In this document: piece after piece, positions 17,518-27,712 of the stretch | Numbering within the stretch: position 1 is the stretch's first letter | Layout of the letters: the number at the start of each line of letters is the position of its first letter | Source of the DNA: Tunturiibacter empetritectus | GTDB lineage: Bacteria; Acidobacteriota; Terriglobia; Terriglobales; Acidobacteriaceae | Length of the DNA stretch: 64,000 nucleotides | Reading direction: 5' to 3' | Assembly (NCBI RefSeq): GCF_014201375.1 | Contig: NZ_JACHDZ010000003.1 | Coordinates: forward strand, 124,001-188,000 | Program-made: the position numbers and the translations under genes | The notes under the pieces: model-generated | Told to the model about the DNA's origin: nothing | Seen by the model: the letters and a program-made list of their open reading frames with translations, nothing else | Database searches by the model: none

Positions 17518-17892
17518 ATGCGACGCATACTCATAATCGACGACGAAGATGACATTCGCGAGGTAGCCGCGCTGTCTCTCGAGGCAACTGCAGGCTGGCA
17601 GATCCTCACCGCCAGCTCCGGCGCAGAAGGCATCGACATCGCCTCAGCCGAGCAGCCCGACGCCATCCTCATGGACGTCATGATGCCCGGCGTAGACGGC
17701 CCCACCACCTTCGCCAGGATGCAGCAGACTCCCGCCATCTCCCAGATCCCCGTCCTCCTACTCACCGCCAAGGTCCAGGGCGTCGATCAGCGGCGCTTCG
17801 CCGGACTAGGCCTCGCAGGAATCCTCTTCAAGCCCTTCGATCCCCTCACTCTCGCCGACCAAATCTCCACGGCCCTCGGCTGGGCCGACTAG
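17518..17892 (+). CDS. Stand-alone response regulator receiver
   Basis: A 124-residue CheY-like receiver with acidic pocket IIDDEDD, phospho-acceptor in LMDVMMPG (Asp53), LLLTAK (Thr/Lys switch region) and a C-terminal LFKPFDP. No output domain, so it either shuttles phosphate or binds a target protein. Position between a hybrid kinase and an Hpt protein suggests a phosphorelay intermediate. Separated from the kinase gene by a family-1 repeat of about 110 bp. Confidence 0.92.
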   Translation: MRRILIIDDEDDIREVAALSLEATAGWQILTASSGAEGIDIASAEQPDAILMDVMMPGVDGPTTFARMQQTPAISQIPVLLLTAKVQGVDQRRFAGLGLAGILFKPFDPLTLADQISTALGWAD

Positions 17893-18157
17893 TCATCCGC
17901 AGGATCCCGACGACCCTGACCTGCCCTGACGGCTTGTCCCTTTCAAATTCAGCACACTGCATTCCTCGGCAGGAATAACTGGCTACACACAAAAGCCCGT
18001 CCCTCGCCGCCTCCCATTACCTCCGTGTCATAGTGCGACATCAGACCATGACATTCATTCCACCCCATCCACACAATCCGCAGTAAACTACCCGCATGCT
18101 TAGCTCACCCAGCCGAGTTCGATCTTCCACCAAAGCACGCCACCAAAGCCCTCCCGC

Positions 18158-18475
18158 ATGAAGAAAGCTGACCAGATCGACAACGTCCTCGCCAGCCTCT
18201 GGAAGAAGAACCTTCCAACCCTGCGCGAGCGTCTCGACCTGCTCGACCGCACCGCCTCCCTCGCCGCCTCCGGCACCCTTACCGACGAACCCCGTCTCGA
18301 GGCCTACAGCATCGCCCACAAGCTCACCGGCTCTCTCGGCATGTTCGGCTATCAGCAAGGCACCGACATCGCCCGCAAGATCGAGCACATCCTGAAATCC
18401 CCCACCCCCGCCCAGCTCACCACCCTCCCCGCGCTCGCAAAAGATCTCCGCACCTCCCTCTTCGCCGGTCTGTAA
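18158..18475 (+). CDS. Hpt-domain phosphotransfer protein
   Basis: A 105-residue all-helical protein with the Hpt signature AHKLTGSLGMFGY, the phosphorylatable His being residue 54. It would carry phosphate between receivers of the neighbouring hybrid kinase and the stand-alone receiver. About 265 bp separate it from the receiver gene, so it may have its own promoter. A complete family-1 repeat begins six bases after its stop codon. Confidence 0.85.
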   Translation: MKKADQIDNVLASLWKKNLPTLRERLDLLDRTASLAASGTLTDEPRLEAYSIAHKLTGSLGMFGYQQGTDIARKIEHILKSPTPAQLTTLPALAKDLRTSLFAGL

Positions 18476-18480
18476 AGAAA

Positions 18481-18655
18481 TGTCCTGCCGGACGGGCGCC
18501 CTGCGCGGGCGGCGGTCACTTCGTGACTCGTATACCCCTTCGGTTGGCGCCCCCGTTGGTCGCGAGGAAGATGATTCCGACCAATGGGAGGGACCACGCG
18601 AAGCTCTAAATAGGCGTGCGAACACCCCGCGCGCAGCGGGCCCGTCCGGCAGGAT
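18481..18655. repeat. Family-1 palindromic element, copy E (full length)
   Basis: A full copy of about 175 bp. Left end TGTCCTGCCGGACGGGC, inverted core CACTTCGTGACTCGTATACC, central GACCAATGGGAGGGACC, right part GCGCGCAGCGGGCCCGTCCGGCAGGAT. The ends are inverted repeats of each other (17 bp). The right end overlaps the stop codon of the collagen-like gene on the opposite strand: TGATCCTGCCGG reads out of that gene into the repeat. Confidence 0.9.
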
Positions 18656-21600
18656 CAGTTACAAGCCAGCGCCATCCACATTCCCGTAGCCGTCCCGCTC
18701 GCACCCGTCACCGTAAAGTCCACAAAGTTCCCCGCCGCCACCGTCACATTGCCCTCCTGCGTACACGACGCGCCCGGCGCAACCGAACAAGCCAGCGACG
18801 TATTCGTCATACTCCCCGGCGTCCCCTGCCGCAAAATCACATTCACCGTGTTCGTCGTCTCACGTGAAAACACACTCAACTGCGTAGCCGTGCACCCCGC
18901 CGGAACCCAGGTCAATACAGCGTCCGTCTCCGTCGCCGCATCCGCCGAACTATTCACCGAATGAAACAGCAGATTGAACGACACCGAGTGATAGATCGAA
19001 GCAAACGGTATCCCACTCATACCCGCCCCACCGCCCCCGCCCGTCCCATTGGCGCCCGCCGCGCCTTGAGGAATCGTGAAGTTCAACACCGCCGCACTCC
19101 CACTCCCAACATTGGTCACGCTCGCCTGAGTCCCCGCCCCGCCCGTCGTCACCGTCCCCACGCTCACCGAAGCCGCCGCCCCAGCCGGTCCCGTCGCCCC
19201 CGCGCTTCCATTCTGTGCCAGCACCGCCCACACGGCCGGCGAGAGATCCGGCTCCGAACCAACCGACCCGGTCGTCGCAAGATAAGTTGAACCGCCAAAA
19301 CTGACCACATCATTCGTGTGATAACTAACCGCGCCCGTCCACGCCCCGCGAAACGTTACCCCCACCGCCCCGGCCGGCCCAGCAGGACCAGCCACCCCCT
19401 GCGGCCCCTGCCCCCCCGCCGTCCCCTGTGCCCCCGTCGCCCCGACCGCTCCGGTAGCGCCAGCCGCACCCTGCGCCGCCAACAAGCTCCACACCGACGG
19501 GCTTGTATTCGGCGCATTCGCAAAGTTGTTCGCAGCCACCGAGATATAGCTCGATCCCAAATAGCTCACCGCATCATTCAAGCCATAGGTGGTGCTGAAA
19601 GAAAAGCTCCCCCGATAGACCATCCCCGCCGGCCCAGCAACTCCAGTCGGTCCCGCAGCACCCTGTGGCCCCGCCGGTCCCGAAGCCCCGGTCGCGCCCG
19701 CAGGTCCAGCCGAACCCGTAGCGCCAGTAGGCCCTGCAACTCCCTGAGGCCCCGGAAATCCCGTCGCGCCCTGCAGACCCGTCGCACCCGTAGCTCCCGC
19801 AGGTCCCTGCGGCCCAGCCTGCGCCAACAATCCCCAATAGCTCGGACTCACATCCGGCTCTCTTCCAACATTCGCCACCAGAGCGATGTAACTCGACCCG
19901 CCATAACTCACCGCACTCCCAACCGGATAACTGCTCCCCACCAGCCATCCGCCCACGAAGCTCACCGGAGGACCCTGCGGACCCGCCGCTCCATTGGCCC
20001 CCGCTGGCCCAGCCGCACCCGTCGGCCCTGCTGGCCCAGTCGCACCAGCCGGTCCAGCAACGCCCTGCGCCGCCAGCACCGCCCACTGCCCAGGACTCAG
20101 CGAGGGAGTATTCCCAACATTCCCTGCCAACAGCGAAACATAGGTTGATCCATTGAAGCTCACCGCATCATGCAGCGCATAGTTCGTCGACGAGACATAG
20201 TTCCCCGTATAGTTCGCCACCGGAGGCCCCTGCGGCCCCGTAGTACCCGTAGCCCCCTGCGTCCCCGCCGCTCCAGCCACCCCAGCCGGACCCTGCAAAC
20301 CCTGCGGCCCCGCCGGACCCTGCGCCCCCGTAGCGCCCGTCGAACCCGTAGCGAACAAAGACCACTGCACCGGGCTCAAGCTAGGAGTATTTCCAATATT
20401 CCCCGCCACCAGCGAAACATAAGCCGACCCGCCAAACAGCACCCCATCCGCCAGCCCATAGTTCACCGCAGACGAGTAACTCCCGCGAAACGTCATCCCC
20501 ACCGGCCCCGCAGGCCCCTGCGGACCCATCGGCCCACTCAACCCTTGCGCCCCCGTAGCTCCCGTCAACCCCTGCGCCCCAGCCTGCCCCGCAATCCCCT
20601 GCAGCCCCTGTAGCCCCGGAGGCCCATTCGGCCCCACCGAACCCGGCAATCCCTGCGCCCCCGCAATCCCCTGCGGCCCCTGCGCCCCCGTAGGCCCCGC
20701 CGGTCCCTGCGCCGTCAACACCCCCCACTGCCCCGGACTCGCACTCGGAGTATTCCCATGATTCCCATTCAGCAGCGAAGCATAACTAGCTCCCTGCCAA
20801 AGCACCACATCCCCCAGTGCATAGTTCGTCGTCGAGGCATAGGCCCCTTGATAAACCAACCCAGGCAGCCCCGGAGCACCGGCAGCACCAGCAACTCCCG
20901 TCGGTCCCGCAGCCCCGGTCGGTCCCGCCGGCCCGGTCAACCCCTGCAGCCCCTGCGCCCCCACAGGCCCCGCCGGTCCCTGAATCCCCACCGCCCCCAG
21001 CGCCAGCACACCCCACTGCCCCGAGCTAACCCCCGGAGTATTCCCATGGTTCGCCACAATCAACGAAACATAACTCGACCCCTGATACGTCACCACATCA
21101 TTCAACGCATAGTTCGTAGCCGCGGCATACATCCCCTGGTAAGCCAGCCCCACCGTCCCACCGCTGCCACCCGAACCCGTCCCTGCCTGCGCCAGCACCG
21201 CCCACTGCGCAGTGAGTCCCGGCGTATTCCCCCGGTTCCCTCCCGTCAACGACACAAAACTCGACCCCGAATAAGTCACCACATCATGCAGCGCATAGGT
21301 CGAACCCGCCACATACGCCCCCTGAAAGCTCAACCCCGGCGCACCCGCAGGCCCAACCGGCCCAGTGGCTCCCGTAGCTCCCGCAGGACCCGCAGGACCT
21401 GCAGGCCCGGTAGCTCCTGTAGCCCCAGTAGCTCCCCCCGAAGCCAGCGCCACATCGAGCACCGCCGCATGCCCCGTCAGGTCGTTCTCTTTGCTGTCGA
21501 ACTGCACCACCGCGGTCGTCGCCGTCAGCGCCACCCCATTATTGGTCGCCGGAGCACTCACCCACCCCTGCACCAGCCCCGTCACATCCACCACCACATA

Positions 21601-21996
21601 AGCCCCGGCCTGGCCCACCGACACCGTCTTCACCGCACTCCCCAGCGCCGGCAGCGTCCCATACGTCACGCTGTACTCCCCCCAGCTCCCGTTCACCGGC
21701 TGCACACTCACTGAGCCCGCCGTATCCATCCGATTGCAATAAAGCCGCAGCGTAGCCCGCGACACCTGCGCCGCCGTAGTCCCCGCCGGCAACATCGTAA
21801 GGTCGAACTGTAGCAGCGCCGTATACCCGCCGCCCACATTCAGATTCGAGATCGCCCCGCTATTGACCGCCTGCCGCGCGCTGTTCACATGAGCGTCCGC
21901 CACCAGCGTCGTCTCCACCGCGAACGCCGGCAACGCCGCGAACCAAAGCCCCGCAAGCCCCAACCCATACAGCAGAATCCGTCGTACCTGGCCCAT
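18655..21996 (-). CDS. Secreted collagen-like protein with DNRLRE domain and eight CBM5/12-like modules
   Basis: About 1113 residues. A signal peptide ([23 protein letters not shown]) precedes a DNRLRE-type domain of about 160 residues ([19 protein letters not shown] ... [12 protein letters not shown]). Then come eight ~46-residue modules of the pattern [YF]xGxYxxxxxYxxxDVVxxxGSSYxSLxxxNxGNTPxxxxxxWxxLA, each separated by collagen-type Gly-X-Y stretches ([10 protein letters not shown] and similar). A C-terminal ~120-residue domain ([15 protein letters not shown] ... GMWMALACN) follows. The modules resemble chitin/carbohydrate-binding CBM5/12 folds; collagen stretches usually trimerise. Start chosen at ATG 21996 (GAGGGG upstream); frames open to TTG 22068. 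Probably a surface adhesin or stalk; function unproven. The stop codon comes from the adjoining repeat. Confidence 0.85.
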   Translation of the reverse strand: MGQVRRILLYGLGLAGLWFAALPAFAVETTLVADAHVNSARQAVNSGAISNLNVGGGYTALLQFDLTMLPAGTTAAQVSRATLRLYCNRMDTAGSVSVQPVNGSWGEYSVTYGTLPALGSAVKTVSVGQAGAYVVVDVTGLVQGWVSAPATNNGVALTATTAVVQFDSKENDLTGHAAVLDVALASGGATGATGATGPAGPAGPAGATGATGPVGPAGAPGLSFQGAYVAGSTYALHDVVTYSGSSFVSLTGGNRGNTPGLTAQWAVLAQAGTGSGGSGGTVGLAYQGMYAAATNYALNDVVTYQGSSYVSLIVANHGNTPGVSSGQWGVLALGAVGIQGPAGPVGAQGLQGLTGPAGPTGAAGPTGVAGAAGAPGLPGLVYQGAYASTTNYALGDVVLWQGASYASLLNGNHGNTPSASPGQWGVLTAQGPAGPTGAQGPQGIAGAQGLPGSVGPNGPPGLQGLQGIAGQAGAQGLTGATGAQGLSGPMGPQGPAGPVGMTFRGSYSSAVNYGLADGVLFGGSAYVSLVAGNIGNTPSLSPVQWSLFATGSTGATGAQGPAGPQGLQGPAGVAGAAGTQGATGTTGPQGPPVANYTGNYVSSTNYALHDAVSFNGSTYVSLLAGNVGNTPSLSPGQWAVLAAQGVAGPAGATGPAGPTGAAGPAGANGAAGPQGPPVSFVGGWLVGSSYPVGSAVSYGGSSYIALVANVGREPDVSPSYWGLLAQAGPQGPAGATGATGLQGATGFPGPQGVAGPTGATGSAGPAGATGASGPAGPQGAAGPTGVAGPAGMVYRGSFSFSTTYGLNDAVSYLGSSYISVAANNFANAPNTSPSVWSLLAAQGAAGATGAVGATGAQGTAGGQGPQGVAGPAGPAGAVGVTFRGAWTGAVSYHTNDVVSFGGSTYLATTGSVGSEPDLSPAVWAVLAQNGSAGATGPAGAAASVSVGTVTTGGAGTQASVTNVGSGSAAVLNFTIPQGAAGANGTGGGGGAGMSGIPFASIYHSVSFNLLFHSVNSSADAATETDAVLTWVPAGCTATQLSVFSRETTNTVNVILRQGTPGSMTNTSLACSVAPGASCTQEGNVTVAAGNFVDFTVTGASGTATGMWMALACN

Positions 21997-22312
21997 CCAA
22001 CCCCTCATGGACAGGCCCCGCGACGCACCTTCGCGCCAAACAAGACCAGCCATCGTCTCCACGATCAAAACTCAACAGCGCACGTCGAAGCTGGCTAGAA
22101 AGCGGCCCAGCAGTGTTACAAATCAAAACACACAACCCGGATCATTCCCGTTTTAGGCTAACCACACCCAAAACACAAGCACCTTCCTCTGCGACTTCCG
22201 TGTCAATCCCGGCTCCCCTCAAACCCGCCCCATACATCTTCCACACATCCGCATCCCATATAGTGTCAAAGGTCGCAACAATCAATCGGCACACGAAGAG
22301 GGACAAGACGGC
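21997..22312. other. Divergent intergenic region, collagen-like gene / pgm
   Basis: About 316 bp between two divergent genes. The part nearest the collagen-like gene (to 22068) could be translated if an upstream start is used. The rest is AC-rich on the + strand with no clear inverted repeat or gene. It must contain both promoters. Confidence 0.4.
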
Positions 22313-23989
22313 ATGAGCACCAATCCAACTCAGACCCCCAACCAGCCCGGCCAGCCCCCGCTCCCCGCCAACCTGGTCAATCTCTCTCGCCTCATCACCG
22401 CCTACTACACCCTCCATCCCGACCCCACCTTGCCCGCCCAACGGGTAGCCTTCGGCACCTCCGGCCATCGCGGCAGCGCCTTCAACACAGCCTTCAACGA
22501 AGACCACATCGCCGCCATCACCCAGGCCATCGTCGACTACCGCCGCGACCAAAACACAACCGGCCCGCTCTTCCTCGCGCAAGACACCCACGCCCTCTCC
22601 GAGCCCGCCTTCGCCACCGCCCTCGAGGTCCTCGCCGCCAACAACATCGACGTCATGGTCGACACCGACCTCGCCTACACCCCCACCCCCGCCCTCTCCC
22701 ACGCCGTCCTCACCTACAACGCGACGCACAAAGATCACCAGGCCGACGGCATCGTCATCACCCCCTCCCACAACCCACCCGAAGACGGCGGCTTCAAGTA
22801 CAACCCACCCAACGGCGGCCCCGCCGACACCACCGCCACCAAGTGGATCGAGAACCGCGCCAACGACATCATCGCCGCCGGCCTCACCGGCGCCCGCGGC
22901 TCCAATTCACAGATAAAAAAAATCCCCTACACCCAGGCCCTCAACGCCCCCACCACCCACCGCCACGACTACATCACCTCCTACGTCGACGACCTCGCCA
23001 ACGTCATCGACTTCGAAGTCCTCGCCGGAACCACTCTCAAGCTAGCCGTAGACCCGCTAGGCGGAGCCGGCGTCCACTACTGGCCTCGCATCGCCGATAA
23101 GTATCATCTACCGTTACAAATCCTAAACCCCAACGTAGACGCAACCTTCCGCTTCATGACCACCGACTGGGACGGCCGCATCCGCATGGACTGCTCCTCC
23201 CCCTACGCGATGGCCAGCATGATCGCCAACAAAGAAAAGTACGACGTAGCCTTCGCCGCCGACACCGACCACGACCGCCACGGCATCGTCACCCGCACCA
23301 CCGGCCTCCTCAACCCCAACCACTACCTCGCCGTCTGCATCCAGTACCTCTTCACCAACCGCCCCCAGTGGTCCGCGAAAGTCGGCATCGGCAAGACCCT
23401 CGTCTCCTCCAGCATCATCGACCGCGTAGCCAAGGGCCTCAACCGCCCCATGCTCGAAGTCCCGGTAGGCTTCAAGTGGTTCGTAGACGGCCTAATCGAC
23501 GGCTCGTTAGGTTTTGTGGGGGAAGAGTCCGCCGGCTCCACCTTCCTCCGCCGCAACGGCCAGGTCTGGACCACCGACAAGGACGGCCTCATCCCCGGCC
23601 TACTCGCCGCCGAGATGACCGCACGCACCGGCAAAGACCCCGGCCAGTTCTACGCCGAGCTCACAGAGAAGTACGGCAACCCCGTCTACGAGCGCATCGA
23701 CGCCGCCGCCACCAAAGATCAAAAAGCCAAGCTGGCCAAACTGTCGCCGCAACAAGTCACCGCAAATCAGCTGGCAGGCGAACCCATCACCGCCATCCTC
23801 ACCGAAGCGCCCGGCAACCACGCCCCCATCGGCGGACTCAAAGTCACCACCGAAGACGGATGGTTCGCCGCCCGCCCCTCCGGCACCGAAGACGTCTACA
23901 AGATCTACGCCGAGAGCTTCAAAGGAAAAGATCACCTCAAACAAATACAAACCGAAGCCCAGGCCTTGGTCACCGCCGCCATCTCCTAA
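22313..23989 (+). CDS. pgm: Phosphoglucomutase (alpha-D-glucose-1-phosphate specific)
   Basis: A 558-residue cytosolic enzyme interconverting glucose-1-phosphate and glucose-6-phosphate. Signatures are VAFGTSGHRGSAFN near residue 46, the phosphoserine loop ITPSHNP (Ser152) followed by GGFKYNPPNGGP, the Mg-binding DTDHDRHG near residue 316, GEESAGSTFLRR, and the C-terminal phosphate-binding RPSGTEDVYKIYAE. This is the E. coli Pgm-type class. GAGGGA lies ten bases before the ATG. It links glycogen, glucan and sugar-nucleotide synthesis to glycolysis. Confidence 0.97.
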   Translation: MSTNPTQTPNQPGQPPLPANLVNLSRLITAYYTLHPDPTLPAQRVAFGTSGHRGSAFNTAFNEDHIAAITQAIVDYRRDQNTTGPLFLAQDTHALSEPAFATALEVLAANNIDVMVDTDLAYTPTPALSHAVLTYNATHKDHQADGIVITPSHNPPEDGGFKYNPPNGGPADTTATKWIENRANDIIAAGLTGARGSNSQIKKIPYTQALNAPTTHRHDYITSYVDDLANVIDFEVLAGTTLKLAVDPLGGAGVHYWPRIADKYHLPLQILNPNVDATFRFMTTDWDGRIRMDCSSPYAMASMIANKEKYDVAFAADTDHDRHGIVTRTTGLLNPNHYLAVCIQYLFTNRPQWSAKVGIGKTLVSSSIIDRVAKGLNRPMLEVPVGFKWFVDGLIDGSLGFVGEESAGSTFLRRNGQVWTTDKDGLIPGLLAAEMTARTGKDPGQFYAELTEKYGNPVYERIDAAATKDQKAKLAKLSPQQVTANQLAGEPITAILTEAPGNHAPIGGLKVTTEDGWFAARPSGTEDVYKIYAESFKGKDHLKQIQTEAQALVTAAIS

Positions 23990-24252
23990 GTCGTTGCAGA
24001 CCAACTCGAAGCCGCGCAATCCGCTCCCTTAAGCACCTTGGCAACAAAAAAAGCTGCATAGTAGACCCAAAAGATGCACACAAATGACGTTGTACTTCGT
24101 CTACCCTCTGCTATAAGGGAATTGAAGTAGGCGGCTCACGGTGCGATATCGGTAAAACTGCTACCCTTCCCATTCAAGCGTTAAAACTGGAAGGGGCTCC
24201 CCACACCCAGAAATAGCGTACGAAGAAAGAATGCTGAAGATTTCTGGGAGAG

Positions 24253-25812
24253 ATGAATTTGGTAGTTTTATCCGTTGACTCAGCAGCCTATGAAACTGCG
24301 CCACCCAGTCTCAACCACTCCAGCAACAACGTAAGCAACAGACTCATCCCCCTGACGGCTCTGGCCTCAGCGACCTTCCTGCTCCACGGCTACCATCCCT
24401 ACTCGCAGGATGGAGCCATCTACGTCGCCGGCCTCGAGAGAACCATCGACCCCTCGCTCTTTCAACCCGACGCCCTATTCGTCGACGGCCACAGCAGGCT
24501 TTCCCTCTTCTCCCATCTCCTGGCATGGATCTCGATCCACGCCCATCTCCCCTTCAAGATCCTTCTGCTGCTCACCTACTGCGTCTCCATCTTTGCCTTC
24601 CTCTTCGCCTCGCATCTCCTCGCCATGCGTCTGTTCCGTTCGGAGTACGCGCGATGGAGCGGCACCCTCCTCGCCGCCGTCTGTCTCACCATGCCCGCCG
24701 CGGCCACTTCTCTGCTGGTAGCCGATCCCTATCTCACCGCGCGCTCGCTCTCCACCCCGCTCACCCTGCTCGCCATCGTAGCCTGCCTCGATCGCTCCTG
24801 GACCCGCATGGCCATCTGCACCCTTCTCGCCTGCGCGCTTCATCCGCTGATGGGCATCTACCTCATCGGCTTCCTCCTTACGCTCATGCTCCTCAACGAG
24901 CGTCGAACGCGCGCGGCCCTCGGTCTCTGCGGAGCAGCCTTCCTCCTCTGCGGCCTCATCGCCTGGATCACCCGGCACGACCCCGTCTCCCCCTACTACC
25001 GCGAAGCCGCCCTCAGCCGCACCTACTACTTCCTCTCCCGCTGGCAATGGGACGAGATCCTCGGCCTCATCGCCCCGCTTCTCCTCATGGCCATCGCCGC
25101 CGTAAGGTCCGGCCTCCGTACCAATACCGGCAAGCTCTGCCTGGCCTGCGTCTTCACCGGAGCCACCAGCTGCCTCGCCTCCCTCTGCTTCGTCCACCCG
25201 GATCACCCCGATCTGCTCATGCGCCTTCAGGTGCTCCGCAGCTTTCACACCATCTACGTCCTCGGCCTCGTCATGCTCGGCGGCTTCATCGGCCTCCACA
25301 TCCTTCGCCGAAGAGTCCTGCCAGGCATCGCCGTCCTGATCATCGCCATCGCCGGAATGGCCTATGGCGATCACCAATCCTACCCCGTCTCCTCGCACAT
25401 CGAGTGGCCCTGGGAGCGGCCAACCAGCCCCGAGGAGCAAGCCTTCCTCTGGGTCCGCGCCCACACCCCTCCGCAGGCCCTCTTCGCCTCCGACTCCACC
25501 GCAACCCATAGCTCCGACGACGAACCCGGATTCCGCGCCATGGCAGAACGAAGCACCCTCAACGACAGCAAGGACGAGGGCGTCTCCTCTCTCTTTCCCG
25601 CGCTGGCAGCTGTCTGGGGCCCCTACCGCGACGCGCAACGAGGCCTGAATCAACTCACCGACGCACAGAGAACCGAGCGCCTGCGCCCCTACGGAGTCAC
25701 CTGGCTCCTCCTCTCCCCCCAGGCCACCACCGCCTTCTCCTGCCCCTACCGCAACTCCGCCGTAGCCGTATGCCAGATCAACACGACAGCTGCAACCCTC
25801 GCAAAAAAATAA
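24253..25812 (+). CDS. Polytopic membrane protein of unknown function
   Basis: A 519-residue protein with about ten to twelve hydrophobic helices between residues 35 and 375, and a soluble C-terminal part of about 130 residues. Near the N-terminus are YSQDGAIYVAGLERTIDPSLF and DGHSRLSLFS; such a luminal acidic loop after the first helix is reminiscent of GT-C-type glycosyltransferases or related membrane proteins, but I cannot identify catalytic residues. The C-terminal part contains LWVRAHTPPQALFASDS, a pattern also seen in GT-C-like proteins. Monocistronic by position. ATG 24253 follows GGGAG with short spacing. Function unknown. Confidence 0.75.
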   Translation: MNLVVLSVDSAAYETAPPSLNHSSNNVSNRLIPLTALASATFLLHGYHPYSQDGAIYVAGLERTIDPSLFQPDALFVDGHSRLSLFSHLLAWISIHAHLPFKILLLLTYCVSIFAFLFASHLLAMRLFRSEYARWSGTLLAAVCLTMPAAATSLLVADPYLTARSLSTPLTLLAIVACLDRSWTRMAICTLLACALHPLMGIYLIGFLLTLMLLNERRTRAALGLCGAAFLLCGLIAWITRHDPVSPYYREAALSRTYYFLSRWQWDEILGLIAPLLLMAIAAVRSGLRTNTGKLCLACVFTGATSCLASLCFVHPDHPDLLMRLQVLRSFHTIYVLGLVMLGGFIGLHILRRRVLPGIAVLIIAIAGMAYGDHQSYPVSSHIEWPWERPTSPEEQAFLWVRAHTPPQALFASDSTATHSSDDEPGFRAMAERSTLNDSKDEGVSSLFPALAAVWGPYRDAQRGLNQLTDAQRTERLRPYGVTWLLLSPQATTAFSCPYRNSAVAVCQINTTAATLAKK

Positions 25813-25869
25813 TCCACCCCTAAGACGGCTGCTTCAAATCCGAAATGCCTGCTCGACCACGAGCGGTTC

Positions 25870-26811
25870 TCAAAAGGTCGAGTCCGATCCAACCAGCGCA
25901 GTGGCGCGGAATGCAGACGGATCGATCTCGTACGCCTGACGAAAAGCATGCGAGAAGCTGCTCCGGCTCGAAAAACCGACACAGCGAGCAATCTGATCAA
26001 TCGACCCATCTGACGTAGCCAGAAGCTCCTTCGCACGACTAAGACGCGCCGACCTCAACAGACAAATTGGCGTCTGACCGAAGACCCGCGTAAAGCGAGA
26101 GGCAAACGCCGCGCGGCTCATCCCGGCAATCGATGCCAACGTCTCCACGGTAAACGTCTCTGAGTAACGATGAAGGATCGCATGCAGCGCTTTGGATAGT
26201 CCCCTATCAGCGAGTGCAGCTATCCAGGGCAGCGGTGGCGCGCCGCGTTCAATCTTCCGCCGCAACAGAAGAATTAAACACTGCTTCAACAGCGCCTCCG
26301 TCAAAGGTCGGGTCCCGAATTGAGGTCGCGCAGACTCTGCCAGAAGAATGATGAACTGCTCCCTCAACCCATCCGGTCCCTCAAAGTGCTCAATCATCGG
26401 TTCACCTAATTGAGCAAAAAATCCTGGTATACCGACGCCTTCGAAGCGAATCTCCCCACACACCGTAACGATACCGGTCGCCCCCTCTCCCGCCTGAATC
26501 GTGGGAACGCTCTCTTTGAACAAAGGTACACGCAGCCGGCGACGCGGCACACTGTCGCTCTCTTCCGTCTCATTTGCCCCCAGACTGTAGATGACATTAG
26601 GAGGCAGTAGAACAAAGCTATGCTGTCGTACCTCAACGGTCTTACCGTTTCGTATCCGTAAAACACCCTTTCCAGCCAGGCAGTAGTGAACCCCCGCAGC
26701 AGGACGCGCTTCAAAAGTAAGTTGGTGTCCTCGTCGGATATCGCAGGAAGCAAACGCCCCAACCCCCACCTCGAGATTGGCAAGAAGCCGCTCAATGACA
26801 TCCAGCTTCAT
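25870..26811 (-). CDS. AraC-family transcriptional regulator
   Basis: A 313-residue regulator with an N-terminal cupin-type sensor domain (HYCLAGKGVLRIRNGKTVEV ... HSFVLLPPNVIYSL) and a C-terminal double helix-turn-helix: TVETLASIAGMSRAAFASRF, QTPICLLRSARLSRAKELL, and IDQIARCVGFSSRSSFSHAF. This matches the AraC subgroup with an AraC_binding/cupin_6 domain, often controlling oxidoreductases. It is divergent from a small SnoaL-like exported protein, 127 bp away, which is a likely target. The effector is unknown. Confidence 0.92.
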   Translation of the reverse strand: MKLDVIERLLANLEVGVGAFASCDIRRGHQLTFEARPAAGVHYCLAGKGVLRIRNGKTVEVRQHSFVLLPPNVIYSLGANETEESDSVPRRRLRVPLFKESVPTIQAGEGATGIVTVCGEIRFEGVGIPGFFAQLGEPMIEHFEGPDGLREQFIILLAESARPQFGTRPLTEALLKQCLILLLRRKIERGAPPLPWIAALADRGLSKALHAILHRYSETFTVETLASIAGMSRAAFASRFTRVFGQTPICLLRSARLSRAKELLATSDGSIDQIARCVGFSSRSSFSHAFRQAYEIDPSAFRATALVGSDSTF

Positions 26812-26938
26812 GCCTCTCCCTCTCCTCCAGGCTTCGGACGAATCAGCACCAAATCAAGACCTATTCGCACCTGCGAGTTCTTATCATAAGCCTGTAAACA
26901 ACTCACCCCAACAGACTCAGTTCAAGGAGACAACCGCT

Positions 26939-27484
26939 ATGAAGACATTCGCAATCACTCTGACGATCGGAGCACTGCTCTGTTCGGGAATCAGCTTCGC
27001 TCAAACCGATTCAGCCCAGGCACCAAACTTTACCGTCCCAACCCACACGCCCCATCCCTACAGCACCTACGAAAAACTCATCCTGAACAATGTCTCTCAG
27101 TTCCACAAAAACTTCAACAACCGCGACTTCAACAAAAACGGCGATCTCGTAACAGAGAACCTACACGTCGACTCTAACGGAACCGAGGTGAACGGCCGCG
27201 CTGCCTTTGTCAATCGAATCGGCAGGTTCGTTGGACCATTCCCTGACGTGAAGATTACCGATCTAACGACAGTCGTCGATGGCAATACAGCCGCCATTCG
27301 GTTCATCATCACAGGAACTCAAAAAGGCGATCTCCCGACCCCCGAAGGCGTCATCGCCGCGACCAACAAAAGCATTCGCGTGGACGGCACGGAGTTCTTT
27401 ACCTTCGACAAAGAAGGCAAACTCACGGACTTGGTTACAGTCGAAAATCTTAGCCAGCTCGTACACCAACTCAAATCAAACTAA
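26939..27484 (+). CDS. Exported SnoaL/NTF2-like protein
   Basis: A 181-residue protein with a signal peptide (FAITLTIGALLCSGISFA) and a C-terminal cone-shaped NTF2/SnoaL-like domain (NFNNRDFNKNGDLVTENLHV ... GTQKGDLPTPEGV ... VDGTEFFTFDKEGKLTDL). ATG 26939 has AAGGAG eight bases upstream; a longer frame upstream is not supported. Related proteins are annotated ester cyclase or polyketide cyclase-like, but the catalytic set cannot be confirmed. It is transcribed divergently from the AraC regulator, which may control it. Confidence 0.82.
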   Translation: MKTFAITLTIGALLCSGISFAQTDSAQAPNFTVPTHTPHPYSTYEKLILNNVSQFHKNFNNRDFNKNGDLVTENLHVDSNGTEVNGRAAFVNRIGRFVGPFPDVKITDLTTVVDGNTAAIRFIITGTQKGDLPTPEGVIAATNKSIRVDGTEFFTFDKEGKLTDLVTVENLSQLVHQLKSN

Positions 27485-27551
27485 GTTCGGTTGAAGGTGA
27501 GGGCTTTGGCTTACCGTCAGCCACCTCAGCGCATCACTGCCTAAGCCGGAA

Positions 27552-27588
27552 GCTGCGATCTCAGAGATATCTCCTCGGAGATCGCAGC
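27552..27588. repeat. Inverted repeat downstream of the SnoaL-like gene
   Basis: GCTGCGATCTC (27552-27562) and GAGATCGCAGC (27578-27588) form a perfect 11-bp stem around 15 nt. There is no T-run, so it is either a Rho-independent-like structure without U tract or a protein site. A small CAGAC/GTCTG repeat follows. Confidence 0.5.
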
Positions 27589-27712
27589 AGACAAGTCTGT
27601 CCATCTCAAAAAGTTTTGCACAGCCTGCTAACCTCGCAGCCACAAAAACTCGGCCACTTCCTGCTGACTCAGTGCGTCTAACCTCGCATGTAAGTGAGAA
27701 GGAGTTTAACGA

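Noticed and set aside
22142..22771. An open frame antisense to the pgm 5' end
   Set aside because: Gly/Val/Asp-rich shadow of pgm with no signature.
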